A DNA stretch of 64,000 nt from Cryptomeria japonica (taxonomy: Eukaryota; Streptophyta; Pinopsida; Cupressales; Cupressaceae), in assembly GCF_030272615.1 (NCBI RefSeq), contig NC_081413.1:333908302-333972301 (forward strand), written 5' to 3'. A model generated the notes under the pieces. That model was given only the letters and a program-made list of their open reading frames with translations. It was not told the origin of the DNA and did not search any database. The position numbers were made by a program, and so were the translations under genes. Positions 21,860 through 33,199 of this stretch are shown here, piece after piece. Position 1 is the first letter of the stretch. Each line of letters begins with the position of its first letter.

Positions 21860-24800
21860 ATGTCAGATTTTTATTTGCAAGATGTTCATATTTGTGATGA
21901 TTATGAGTTAGATGAAGCTTTAGATGAATTTTTGAAACCTAAATATACCAAACCTTCATTTTACCAAAAACTCATAAACATTGTTACTATGCCATTTCGT
22001 TGTGATGAGAAAGATAAGTCGAATGATTCCTCTCAAGGGTACATTCCTATCAGCTCTTCCACTAAATCTAGTAACATGGTTGTTTTCAATTATCCCCTCT
22101 ATGAAGAGATATCTCCTTTTGAATCAAAAGATAAACCTTTTAATAGATATGATCATGCTTTGTTGAATGATGCCCTTGATGCCTTTGTGTCCCCTAAAAA
22201 ACACTCCCTTCATGAGGATCCTTTTGTGCAAGAAGATAACATTATCCCTACATTTCCTAGTGATGGCGTTTCCTTGTCCAACAAAATTCCCACTAGAGAT
22301 GATGAATTAATGATAAATGCTTACCCTTCTCCTAAAGTTGGTCTTACCCATAAGCATCCCTTAGAGAAAGAAGATGAAATAATAAGCAATTTCCTTAATT
22401 CTCTCTCCCCTAAAGATCATATTGAACATATTTTGAGGAAAGAGGATGAGTTTAACACATCTATTGATGCTCTCCCTCCTAAGGATGAGGAATTAATAAA
22501 CAATGTTATCTCCTCTCCCGAAATTGACAATACTTCAAACATTCCTTTCAACAACCTCACTATTTGGGATGAACCATTAGAAGAAGGTATAGATTATTCT
22601 CTACCCCTAGCCAAAGGGGATGAAATCAAGATTGGAAACTCCCTTGATAGTTTCTCTCCTTCCTTGAATCTCAATTATTCTCCCTCTAAAAATAAAGCAT
22701 CTCCCTCTCCTCAACTTGGTTCTATTCATAAGGAAACCCTAGTTCAAGGCAAGATGGTTAACATCTCTTTCAAAGATCTCCCTCTCAAGAGTGAGACTTT
22801 AGAGAGTAATGTTGATCCTTCTCCTAGAGAGTTTATTCCCCATGTAGATCCTTTGATGATAGAGGATGATATGACCTTTCCTAGTATTACTCTTCCTACT
22901 AGAACATCAATGCCTATCCCTTGTCTCTCTCCTAAAATTGATTTGATCCGTGATAAGATTTTAGTGCAAGAGAAGACTATCAATAATTCTTCCAACACTT
23001 TTGTTCATTCCTCTAAACCATCCTCAATCAATTTGATACATGTGAATGAGACACCTTACAAACCTCTCTTCACTGTCCAAGGTGCTTGTCCTTCTCAAAA
23101 TTCTCAACCTTTAAATAAGCCTATCTTAGTGGTTCAAGGTGGTTATGCTAATGATTCTTTTTGCACTCCTAAGAAACCGGTTATTACTGTGCAAGGAGGT
23201 TGTTCCTCTAAGAGCCCTTATGAGTGTGCTAAGCAATTGACTAGAGAGAGTTATCATGCAGTTGCTCATACTTATAATACTAGAAACAATAGGCAACCTA
23301 ATCCTCCTCCAGTTATCCCAACTTCACTTCCTCCTTCCCAACCTATTCTTCCCCAAGCTCCACGTATTTCACAAGTTCGTGGTAAGGAATATGATCTCAT
23401 AGAACAACTTAAAACTACTCCTGCCAAGATATCCCTTTGGGATTTGATCCAAACTTCTTCCGCTCATCATGGAATGTTACAAGATGCCTTGAAAGATTTG
23501 AATGTTCCTCCACCTAATACATCTAGTAATATAGTGTCTTTGGTTAACTCTATGATGAATCCTAAAGCTCAAATTGTGTTTACTCAAGATGAGTTGCCTA
23601 CTAGTGAAATTCAACATCAATATGATCCCTTGATGATTGTGGTTATCATAAATGACACTGCTATAAGACGAACACTGGTAGATAATGGCTCTGGCCTTAA
23701 TGTGTGTAGCAATAATCTATTGCATAAGATGAATGTGGATACATCCCTTATTGAGCCTGACTCTCGTCCCATTCGAGGCTTTGATAATGTGGCTAAGTCT
23801 TCATTAGGTATTATCACCTTACCCATCACAGTGGGACCCGTTACTTTGCCTACTCCTATCCATGTTATGTCAGGAAATCTAACATACAACTTGTTATTAG
23901 GGAGACCTTGGATTCACGGTATGCAAGTTGTCCCCTCTACATTGCATAGACAAGTTAAATTCATTTATAACAATAAGACATATACCTTGATAGGTGATAC
24001 TAATTTTCAAGCTTGTTTGCAAACATCTAAGCCTTCCTCTTCTAGTAATGACTCTTTGAACAAGATACCTATGGATGAATCCTTACCCTCTGATAATCAA
24101 AATTCTTTGGATGAGTCTGAAGTTCCTGAAGAAGATTCTTCTCAACTTGAATCTACACATGAAAAGGCTTTTGATCCTAGAAAGGTTCTCGCAGAAGACG
24201 GTTGGGGATCTCTTGATTTCACTCCCACCTTCGTAGGTGAGTATAGGGTTCCTCCTAGAGAGCTTAAAGGTAAAAAGAAGGAAGAAACTAGAGATCAATC
24301 AGTCTTACTTGAACCTATGAGCAATAATTTTGTGGCCGCTTCTCAAACTTCTTCTCCTCACACTTCTAATTCTGAAGGATTTGATTCTTTGTCTTATGAA
24401 AAACCACCTTCTCTTCCTGAAATGGTTGATCGTTATGGTCGTGGTTTTCGCATTTTTGCTAAGCATGGGTATCATGGAAATGGTTGTGGCACTCATGAAC
24501 AAGGGATAAAAGTTCCTCTAGAGACTAATTTTCAAAATTATGCCTTTGGACTTGGCTATAATCCCTGCAAACGTACCAAAGCATCTAAAAGACCATCTCT
24601 CAATGTGAATGCTATATTTAGTAGTGATGATGATCTCACGTCAACTAAATCATCTTCTACCTCTATCAACTCTCATTCCCCTCATAAGGAAATCTTGGCG
24701 ATGAACAAGTCTCTTTATGACTCCCCTCAAATTTCTAAATCCACTTATGAATCTTTATCTCCTATTCATCATAAAGTCCTTTCCTCTAGGGATAAGGCTC

Positions 24801-24952
24801 TAATAAATTACACTCATCCCTCTTCTAAGATTTCTTGTGACTTTTCGTCTTCAATTTTTACCATTTTATACATGTTTTTGATCTCACTTATAGTTGAGCA
24901 TTTAGCATGTCATATTCAAATACCTCATTCAATATATCATGTCTTTAAATAA
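21860..24952 (+). CDS. E3 ORF: 1030-residue protein with retropepsin-like and G-patch domains
   Basis: An uninterrupted ORF starting MSDFYLQDVHICDDYELDE, about 165 bases after the LTR. Residues 1-500 are acidic, Ser/Pro-rich and repetitive, with recurring SPK/KEDE motifs and three VQGG-type units near 395-455. Around residue 511, YDLIEQLKTTPAKISLWDL matches the pre-protease segment of E1 and E2. The protease-like core has LVDNGSGLNVC (Asp608) and NLLLGRPWIH. A G-patch follows at about 859-902 (KHGYHGNGCG to GLGYNP). No zinc knuckle, polymerase or integrase is present. It may be a trimmed gag-pro polyprotein kept by a parasite element. The Asn after the catalytic Asp leaves protease activity uncertain. 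Confidence 0.9.
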   Translation: MSDFYLQDVHICDDYELDEALDEFLKPKYTKPSFYQKLINIVTMPFRCDEKDKSNDSSQGYIPISSSTKSSNMVVFNYPLYEEISPFESKDKPFNRYDHALLNDALDAFVSPKKHSLHEDPFVQEDNIIPTFPSDGVSLSNKIPTRDDELMINAYPSPKVGLTHKHPLEKEDEIISNFLNSLSPKDHIEHILRKEDEFNTSIDALPPKDEELINNVISSPEIDNTSNIPFNNLTIWDEPLEEGIDYSLPLAKGDEIKIGNSLDSFSPSLNLNYSPSKNKASPSPQLGSIHKETLVQGKMVNISFKDLPLKSETLESNVDPSPREFIPHVDPLMIEDDMTFPSITLPTRTSMPIPCLSPKIDLIRDKILVQEKTINNSSNTFVHSSKPSSINLIHVNETPYKPLFTVQGACPSQNSQPLNKPILVVQGGYANDSFCTPKKPVITVQGGCSSKSPYECAKQLTRESYHAVAHTYNTRNNRQPNPPPVIPTSLPPSQPILPQAPRISQVRGKEYDLIEQLKTTPAKISLWDLIQTSSAHHGMLQDALKDLNVPPPNTSSNIVSLVNSMMNPKAQIVFTQDELPTSEIQHQYDPLMIVVIINDTAIRRTLVDNGSGLNVCSNNLLHKMNVDTSLIEPDSRPIRGFDNVAKSSLGIITLPITVGPVTLPTPIHVMSGNLTYNLLLGRPWIHGMQVVPSTLHRQVKFIYNNKTYTLIGDTNFQACLQTSKPSSSSNDSLNKIPMDESLPSDNQNSLDESEVPEEDSSQLESTHEKAFDPRKVLAEDGWGSLDFTPTFVGEYRVPPRELKGKKKEETRDQSVLLEPMSNNFVAASQTSSPHTSNSEGFDSLSYEKPPSLPEMVDRYGRGFRIFAKHGYHGNGCGTHEQGIKVPLETNFQNYAFGLGYNPCKRTKASKRPSLNVNAIFSSDDDLTSTKSSSTSINSHSPHKEILAMNKSLYDSPQISKSTYESLSPIHHKVLSSRDKALINYTHPSSKISCDFSSSIFTILYMFLISLIVEHLACHIQIPHSIYHVFK

Positions 24953-26609
24953 CATTAATGGCTATTATGTTGCTCATCATTATGTGACATTGGTAGCTCA
25001 TTTACTGGGGGCTCATTGTCATTCGTGATGGTACAATTTCAAGTGCAATCATATTTTTGAAGCAACATAATAGCCTAATTTTCTATGTTATCTCTTGTTC
25101 CTATGGGGACAAGAGTGATTTCATACATCTCTTCTTTTGCTTATGTCCAAATCTCTCCCTAGAAGATTGTGTAAGTCCTTCTCATTGAGGTAATGATCTT
25201 TCCTTATTTTTATCTAAGGATCCACTTTTTCCTATTTTTTGGATGGTGTGAACTTTATTACTTGATGTTATTCCTTGTATGCATTTGTTGTTGTTTGTTC
25301 AAGAGGTGTAAATCCTTGACTACAACCTCTTTTGCACTTGGTAAAATACATCCATAATAAATTCACTCTCCCAATTGGGTTAAAAAGAGCGTCATCCTTC
25401 ATTAAGAATCACTTTCACCTCGCAAAAGAAGGAAGTATTGCATTCTTATTCTCTTCTTTGCCTTATTCTAGAAGATGTTATATTTGTCTAAGACAATTCC
25501 TCTCGGGGATAGGTGTCTTTTGTACAAAGATCTCTTCTCCTCTAAGGATCTCCTTTGCGCAGACTACAAGATATCCCTTTTCAACTATCTTATCCTTGCT
25601 TAAAGAGTGTAAAACTCTCTTGCTTGGATCTATGACATTGTTGCATTTTTGGGGTATCTTCTTTTGTGATGAAGGTAGGTATCCTTGTTCTACTTTTCTT
25701 ATGACATAAACATTACACTTTTTGAGCAATGGATTATTCTCGGAACCAGAGCACAGACTCTTAGAGCAAGATGTCTCCATTTTTTTCTTTTATGCAAGCT
25801 GATTATTCTCGGAACCAGAGCACAGACTCTTAGAGTGAGATGTCACGCTTTTGTACTATACATATATAGGTTGTAGCATACTCGGGCATAGACTCCTATG
25901 AGGTGCTTCTAACCTCCCTTACACACACATGCACGAGGTTGAGTGGAACTAGCGGCATAAGGCTAGACTTTCTCACTCTCCTCCCTTACATGGATCACCT
26001 AGACAGACTCTAGGGGCTAGTTTTCCATGTCCTTTTTCCATGGATCACCTAGACAAGATCTAGGGGCGAGAAGTCCATGTTTTCTCTCTCACTATTCTTC
26101 TCATGGATCACTAATGTGTGTATTCATGCCTTTTTCCTTTCTTTTCTTCTCTTTGCATTTTGTTTCCATTTACATCCTTCATCTTGTGTTAGAGAACTCC
26201 CAAATCCTCACACTCTTTGTTGTGTTGGAATTGAGATTTGGTCCTCTTTCTTACCAAATGATTCTCCATTAGTTTTTGATCTCATATCAAATCTTCTTGT
26301 GAGCATTTGTCATCAATATTCTTTAACAATTCGAAGTGGTAAACATGATACCCTGTTTCAACTCACTAAAATTAGCAAGCCGAAACAGGGGGGGGCATAT
26401 AGCTACCCTCGAATTTTCATCACCTTCCTTAGTAAGCATTAGGTGATTTTGTGATCTAACGTGTGTTTTGTAGGGTGTGGTTCCTAACTGTGTACTGCAG
26501 ATACCACTGGGGGCTTCGTTCGATAGACTTATGGATATATCCTTTTTCAAATAATGTTTACTTTTCTGTACTTTAGCTTGCATATGCACGTAGTGTTCAT
26601 ATGACCGCT
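24953..26609 (+). other. E3 non-coding 3' interior with short tandem repeats
   Basis: No convincing gene. It contains a 69-bp tandem pair at 25732-25869 (each starting GATTATTCTCGGAACCAGAG) and a CATGGATCAC unit repeated at about 25989, 26039 and 26102. A purine-rich AAACAGGGGGGGG run near 26384 may be a second or former polypurine tract. I found no trace of polymerase or integrase motifs. Confidence 0.7.
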
Positions 26610-26624
26610 AAAGTGGGGGCTAAA
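26610..26624 (+). other. E3 polypurine tract
   Basis: AAAGTGGGGGCTAAA abuts the TGTAGCG start of the 3' LTR. Confidence 0.85.
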
Positions 26625-28269
26625 TGTAGCGTCGTAAATTGTACGCACTTGCTAGAGTGGTACAATTTCACACCTAGTTTAGCACCCGCCTTGGCACATT
26701 TTGTATTTTGCATTGCATTTCCCCTTTAGCACCTAATTAATTAAAATTAATTAGGTCTAAGGTCCTATTTTATCATCTCCTACATCATAAAGTTGGGCCC
26801 TTTCATTAAAGTGTGCCCTTTTCATTTTATTCCTCCAATACATCATTTAATCAAAAACCCTAATTAGGTCCTATTTTGAACTTGGGGGCTTGATTTCGGG
26901 GGTCAAAACATCTCGAAATCACCTGTAACTTCGGGATTCTCTCTAAAATCATCATATCCGACAGTCCTGAAAATTTGGTGAAAAGTTGTCGGGACCATGG
27001 CGCCCGGAGTGCAACATGGTCCCGGATATTTTTCCCGAAATTTTAGGAGCGCGATCCAATCATAAAATAAAGCTTAACCCCAAGAAATTGGTGGGAGATT
27101 CAATCTCTAGGTCGGCCAAAAGTTGGAATTAAGACCTAGGGTTTCATATATAAGAGCTCTCTTTCTTCATTTGAAAGGATCCGATTTTTGTTTTCAGGAA
27201 CCTTCTATGCGGCGAAAGAGGAGATCTTTGAGGACTTCAACAACATTCAGCATCCTTCTATCAAGCATTTATCAATTTCATTCATCCATTTAGGGCTTGG
27301 AAGACATTGAAGAACAATAGGAGATTACCGACTGAAGATTGGCTTGTACTCCTCCCTTGAGGGTTGGGTATGATTTCATGTTGTTTTCATGTCTTTGCGT
27401 AAGCTTCAACATATCCTTTATTCATGCTTTAGATCACTTTGCATCTTGATTTAGAGCATTTACATTATCATTTACAAGCAATTAGGGTTTACTTTCTAGG
27501 TTGCTCTAGTTTGCTTTCTTGCATTTAAGGACCTTGCACACACACTAGGTCTGCACACACAATACATTTTACAATACAACTTGGCTATTTGTGGAGGTGG
27601 AAATCACCGAAGCGGGGGTTTGACTAAGGCAAAACCCTATATAGCCGCCCACCACACCTTTTCAGATATAAGTGCAGGTTTCGGAATTCGGACGATGTCG
27701 TAAGTTACAGATCCGGAAGAAGCAGACGGAGACCGAACTTCACACCAAATTTCAGAGCAAAAGACCAGGACAGGGGCATGGAGCGCCCTGGTCCTACCAG
27801 GACAGGGGCGTTGGGCGCCCTGGTCCTCCTGACAGACAGCATTTTCAGCATTTTTGACAGCTTTTCCAGAGTGCAAAAACAGCAGTTTCCGGAGCAGTTT
27901 CAGGGGCAGAATCAAGACAGTGGCGCCCGCGCCCCCGTCCCGAACATTTTCAGTCAGATTTTAACTCCGGGTACGCATTTGCATTCTTGTCTTGTCCTTA
28001 TGTTTTCAGCCTTCCATTGTTTAAGTTCAATTCTGCAATCTTGTTATTAGTTCATACTTGCACTTTGGGGTTAGGGATTGAACTTGCATCATTTTATCTT
28101 TCAATTACAACAAAGGAATAGAAATCCTAAGAGGTAGCCTGTGGCTCTCTCTTCCACGAAAAGAAGTAGCCAATTGTGTGATACCTCTAGGCTCTTTCGT
28201 ATTCCACAAATGTGTGATTGAAAGTGAGATTAGGGCATGTTTGCTTAGTATCACTTTTTCCCCCACACA
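26625..28269 (+). repeat. E3 3' LTR
   Basis: Matches 20019-21693 with about 25 base changes. It lacks one of the three hairpin units (units here at 27767-27795 and 27799-27827). CTTGT follows at 28270-28274. Confidence 0.95.
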
Positions 28270-28274
28270 CTTGT

Positions 28275-29674
28275 AGCCATCCATGCCGGTATCTGTAATC
28301 TTGAATCTCTTTTCTAAGTCTTTCATCAATGTTTCTGGATCTTCATTTGGAGAGGCTGCCCTATTATGAGGCACAAAAGTATCTGCACCTTTTTTCAATG
28401 CATTACAGATGACATTTGTATTAGCAGGAATATTGACTTCAGCTCCATTATAAGGAAACTTTAAGCATTGTTGATATGTTGACGGTACTACCTTCATTTC
28501 ATGAATCCATGGCCTGCCCAGTAATATATTGTATGACAATGGAATATCGAGAACCTGGAAAAGGACATCTCTCTCTACCGGTCCCACTCTGATTGGTAAT
28601 GATACCAAACCTTTGGAGGTCCTCTCTTCTTCATCATAGGCTTTAATTGTTATTTTCTTGCCTGGATCAATGACATTTTCAGAGAATCCTAGTTGTGTAA
28701 GCAGATGATAAGTACAGATATTCAACCCCGTGCCTCCATCTATCAAAACACATTTAACTTTGTGTTTGTGGATCATGGCTTCAATATGCAATGGCTGGTT
28801 ATGTGGATGATTTAATGAATTGTCATCTTCCTCAAAGAAGGTCAAATAGTGAGGTGAAGTCAGATGACCCACCATAGACTGAAAACGATCAATGTCTAAA
28901 TCTTTTGAAACATTGGTAGTGAGCAGTGCTTTGTCTAGGATTTCCTTGTGAGCAGATGAGAGCTGTAGCAATTCAAAAATTGAAATTTGAGCATTTGTCC
29001 TTTTCAACTGTTCAACCACGCTGTATCCAAAGGATGATGATGAGGTTAATCTTTTAAATTTGTCCAAGGTTGATTCCTTTTGTTTGTTTGGCAAAGCTGT
29101 TGGATTTGATGTTTCCTGAGCTGGTTTGGAAGAACTAGCTCCTTGGAGGGTAACTTTCTTTTGAGATCTGGTCAGAGCTTTTGCATATTGTGATTCATTT
29201 GTTGTATCTTGAACTATAATCACATTGCAATATTCTGAGTGTGAAGGCTCAATCATGTTGATAATGTTGTCCTGGCTGGTATAAGCATAATTTACCTTGG
29301 CACCTCCTTTGATCTTTGAGGAATCACCTTGTTCATAAGCAGGCAAAGGGTCTTTAAATGCTTTATGATCAGCATTGGTTGGATGATTCCCAACAACAAC
29401 TTTACCAGCATCTATGAGATCCTGAATCTCATGTTTTAGCTTCATGCAATTGTTTATATTATGACCCTTATTTCGATGGAAGTCACAGTATTCATTTTCT
29501 CTCCACCATCTTGGTTTGACTTCTGGATCATATGGTCTGGAGTTATCTGGTAGTGTTATCAAGTTGTTTGCCAACAAAGTTTTGAAAGAAGACTCATATG
29601 ATTCTTCAAGAGGAGTAAAATCACGCTTAGGTTTGGAAAGCCAAGGCTTGTCTTTGAACCATTCCTTTGTTTTC
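28275..29674 (-). pseudogene. E2 zinc knuckle and protease region, upstream of the E3 insertion
   Basis: In the gag-pol frame it starts after a TGA at 29677. The zinc-knuckle-like motif is EYCDFHRNKGHNINNC. After a low-complexity stretch comes YSVVEQLKRTNAQISIFELL, then the protease core LIDGGTGLNICTYHLL and LSYNILLGRPWIH. The frame is open to the E3 boundary. The longer open frame that continues to 28105 reads into the E3 LTR and is an artefact of the insertion. Here too the active-site box is D-G-G-T. Confidence 0.88.
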
Positions 29675-29676
29675 TT

Positions 29677-30951
29677 TCATAGATTCTCTGCTACAATCTC
29701 AGCGGCTTTAAGTGCTTGTGTAACACTAACCAGGTTGAATATTGTGGATTTTGAGTTGGTTTTGATAGTGTCTACTACTCCATCATTAACAACATTCTTG
29801 TTGTTGTCTTTGGCAAAATTCAAATACTTGTTCTTCTCTTTAGAGATAGATCCTGTTTGTGTTTCTTTCCAAGGTGTGATATCCCCCTTCTTTATGAGCA
29901 CATCTTCCATTAGAATGGCATTATCTACCATTTTTTTAAATGATGGGTGTACTTGCATTTGTACACTATATTTCAGTTCAGGGATCAAGTTATTGACAAA
30001 TATATCCATTTTCTCAAAGTCTGGAATAGGTCGTGGGTACCTAGAGAACATCCTTCTCCAGCGTTGGAGAAAAGTAAGAAAAGGTTCCCCTGTTTTCTGT
30101 TGAGTATTACAAAGATCGATCATATTCATAGGATATCGAATGTTGTATGAGTATTGTTGTAAAAACAGTTGGATTAGTTCTTCGAATGTTTTTATTCCTT
30201 TGGGTAGACTTGAGAACCATTCCATTGCTTGACCCCCTAAACTCCTTGGGAAGAGACGCATGAGGTACATTTGATCATGCATGAATTCCATACAAGAAGC
30301 ACTAAATTCCCTAACATGATCTTGAGGATCTGAGGTACCATCATATTTATCAAATTTTGGGATTTCCACTCGTGATGGGAATGGAGGCATGTGTAAATTC
30401 TTGTCAAATGGGAAGGGACATATTGCTTCCAGAGAATATTGTTTCAGGGACTTGTCCTTATTCTTCAGCTCTGTGAGCTCTGTTCGCAAAGCTAGTAACT
30501 GTTTGTGTACCATGATTATAGGTGAGTCTTCCCTTTTAGTAACAAGTGTCTGAACATCATATCCAATAGGAAGTTTGGCACCTTGATTTGCTAGTTCTAA
30601 GAAATAGTCTTCCTTTTCTCGGGTCATGATAGTTTTAATCATTTTTCTAAAGTCTTTGTCTTTCTGACAGTCAAGGATATCTTTTTCTGGAGGTTCAGTA
30701 GCTTTGTCAATCTCACTTGATGATGATGAGTCATTATGATTTTCAGGAATATTACGGTCATTTTTGTTTCCATCATTGTATTCTGTCTCATGTATAGTGG
30801 ATGATTTTGGTTCATCAAAAATTGGTCCGTCTGATGACGATGGTATGTCAGTGAGGGGATCCTTCACATAGAATGGATTATCTTGATAAGTGAAGGTTTT
30901 TCCTTTGCCTTTGGCTTGTTTCTTATGAGAACTCCTGGTTTGAATAGGCAT
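29677..30951 (-). pseudogene. E2 gag
   Basis: Begins MPIQTRSSHKKQAKGKGK, a basic N-terminus like that of E1 gag. The core has RVEIPKFDKYDGTSDPQDHV, then MEWFSSLPKG and FLQQYSYNIRYP, the usual retrotransposon gag fold. It is open for 424 codons and ends in a TGA at 29677. The frame continues into the zinc knuckle and protease, so this stop is probably a later mutation (CGA to TGA) and not a programmed gag end. Confidence 0.87.
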
Positions 30952-33176
30952 TTTTATGGATTAGTGTGACCTAGAGTTATTTTTGATGCAGAGGTCAAGA
31001 TCAATTTCAGTGCTAGTTTGTTCTGTTTAAGTATTGTTTGAGAGAAACAACTAAGATTTAGTCTGGTTTCAGGAAAGATCTATCCTGTATAAGACGTTTA
31101 CTTGGGTTGATTCTAAAATAGTAACTAAGATTCAGTCTGATTCAGGAACGATATATCCTATGCAAGACGTTATCTAAGTGACTTGAGTTTGATAGGTAGT
31201 TTGATTGAACTAGCTGAAGGGTGATCGACCAAATCATGCAACAAAAATGGCAGAGGTACACTATCTTGATCTGTTTTATGCTCAGGAAAATTTGATAACC
31301 AATATTATGTTCATGGTAGACTGTGTTTTTGGCAAGTTTGACTGTTCTGTCTGACAAAACCAGAGACTCGTATGACTAGGTTTTCTGAACCAGACGACAA
31401 TTTATCAATTATAGGACGATAGAAGTTCTATTTCGTACGAGTTGCTGCCTTGTACCGTACGACTGATGGGTATGTGCAGGACGACAAAAGAATAAGGTCG
31501 ATTCTGCCTCGTACGAGACAGAATATAGTGCAGGATGATGAATGATTTAGACTCGTACGATAGAGAATCTGCTATAGGATGACAATTGAGTAGATTCGTA
31601 CGACACAGGACTAGTGCAGCACGATAAATTAGCAGACTCGTACGACTGTTCACAGGGCAGAGACTAAAAATTCTGAGTTTTCTAACTGCTGAGTATTGAC
31701 AACTGAGTATGACAAATTCTGAGATGGACTGATTTTTTACTAGGATATACTAATTTCTGATATGGATAGAGTTTCGACTCAGGATGGACTAGTTTCTGAC
31801 ACGGACAGAGTTTCGACTTAGGATGAACTAGTTTCTGACACGGACAGAGTTTCGACTTAGGATGGACTAGTTTCTGACATGGACAGAGTTTTGACTCACT
31901 GAGTTTGTTTCTTGTCTTCTCTAATTTTTGTATTCCAAGTTTTGTTTCAGGGATGAAAACACAGAAAACAGGTAGTAGGTATAGTAACTCCAATCACAGC
32001 ATGCAAACCCTAAGGAATTTGGTGAGGAAAGAAAACCTTTGCTTGTAGACTCAGGTACACACCCAATAGCTAATCAGAATACGGTCGTTGAGTCTCACGC
32101 AATGGACTCTCAATGCCATATTATCCAACTTCAAATGCTAATGGGGGCACAAAATGACAAGTATCTTGGGAGAGTTACTATCTCTCTTGCACAAAGATTA
32201 TCTCCCTTTTAGAGGTGAACCAGGTAGCTTCGAATTTTAATTGGATTTAGTAAGGGGTTCGTTAGGCATGTCGAGGTATAAACTCAATTAAGAGGTCTCC
32301 CAGCCTTGAAAACCAAGGTTTAATATACCCGAAGGTACAGAGGAGAGCTATTCCCAAGCACTGCCGTTGACTTGATTTTCATCAAATCACATTTATTTTA
32401 TAGTGGGTTGGAGTACTTGGCGTCTAGTCGTTCCCACTTAGGTCGTTCCTCTCTCACCGACCCTAAAGGCTATAGAGTTATTAGCTCCTCGAGAGGGCAG
32501 GCCTGCTAAAGATGTTGCAATCAATCTTAAGAAAGCATTTCAAGGGTCTAGATTTCTGATTGTCTAAAAGAAGATAAGAGCATACTCTCCTACCTCTCAG
32601 ATTTTTCTAAAACACGAAAGACAGATTTTGTTCATTAACCAAATAGCAAGTTAGGTGCCTAAAAATGAATTTAAAGAATACATGATGTTTAGTCGATTCT
32701 CCTTAGGAAACCTGCAAAGACAATGAATCAGTAGTCATATTGTCTTTGTGTGACAAGCATATTCTTTGACAAGCGTTTTGCAAAAACTAGTTAGGCTGTG
32801 AAAATTTCTGAGACAAACAGATAAATAGTTAGGGTCAGTCGTCAGAATAATCAAAAAAAATGATAAAATCATGAAATTTGTCTTTTTACTAGAGAATACA
32901 GAATCGTACAACAGAGTCTCGACTCATACGAGACAAGATGCAGTATAGTATGAGACCAGATTGTTGATGATGTCTGCTCGTACGACAGAGGATTTGTGCT
33001 CGTACGATAGAAGATGTGCTAGTACGATAGGATATGGAAATTCGTGCGACACCTACAGTTTATCGTTTAAGTCTGTGGGAATTGTCGTACGAGATGTACG
33101 GACGAAAAACTGAAAAATCGAAAAACCTAAAAAATAAAAAAAATCAATCTTGGAGGCCGAAAAAGAAGTAGTCTTC
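30952..33176 (-). other. E2 5' leader
   Basis: A 2.2-kb untranslated leader between primer binding site and gag. It contains clusters of the palindrome TCGTACGA (about 31430-31645 and 32930-33090), a 39-bp tandem repeat, and the block GAGGGCAGGCCTGCTA shared with the E1 leader. No recognised gene. Confidence 0.8.
31742..31897 (-). repeat. 39-bp tandem repeat, four copies, in the E2 leader
   Basis: Units start at 31742, 31781, 31820 and 31859. The length is a multiple of three, and on the minus strand an open frame (31993-31682) reads a 13-residue unit SKLCPCQKLVHPK four times. Whether it is translated is unknown. Confidence 0.88.
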
Positions 33177-33195
33177 GGCCCCACGGTGGGCGCCA
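33177..33195 (-). other. E2 primer binding site
   Basis: On the minus strand, TGGCGCCCACCGTGGGGCC begins four bases after the end of the 5' LTR. This is a well-known type of site in plant Ty3/gypsy elements. Confidence 0.88.
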
Positions 33196-33199
33196 GAAA

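Larger units (their letters stand above)
20019..28269 (+). mobile_element. E3, complete non-autonomous LTR retrotransposon with a protease/G-patch ORF
   Basis: A complete element of 8251 bp: LTRs of 1675 and 1645 bp, both TGTAGCG...CACACA, a primer binding site, one long ORF, a polypurine tract and a 5-bp target duplication. By eye the LTRs differ by about 25 substitutions and one 30-base deletion, so the insertion is fairly young. The 4.9-kb interior has no recognisable gag, reverse transcriptase, RNase H or integrase, so it must have been moved by enzymes from another element. It sits within the E2 gag-pol, opposite to its direction. Confidence 0.93.

Noticed and set aside
21860-24952. E3 as a plant pararetrovirus fragment
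   Set aside because: Clear LTRs with target duplication, primer site and polypurine tract make it an LTR retrotransposon. No coat, movement or polymerase motifs are present.
26384-26396. AAACAGGGGGGGG as the true E3 polypurine tract
   Set aside because: It is about 230 bases before the LTR. The purine tract at 26610-26624 directly borders the LTR start.
28105-29577. A 490-residue minus-strand protein as one gene
   Set aside because: Its last 55 codons are in the E3 LTR. It is a chimera of E2 gag-pol and the inserted element.
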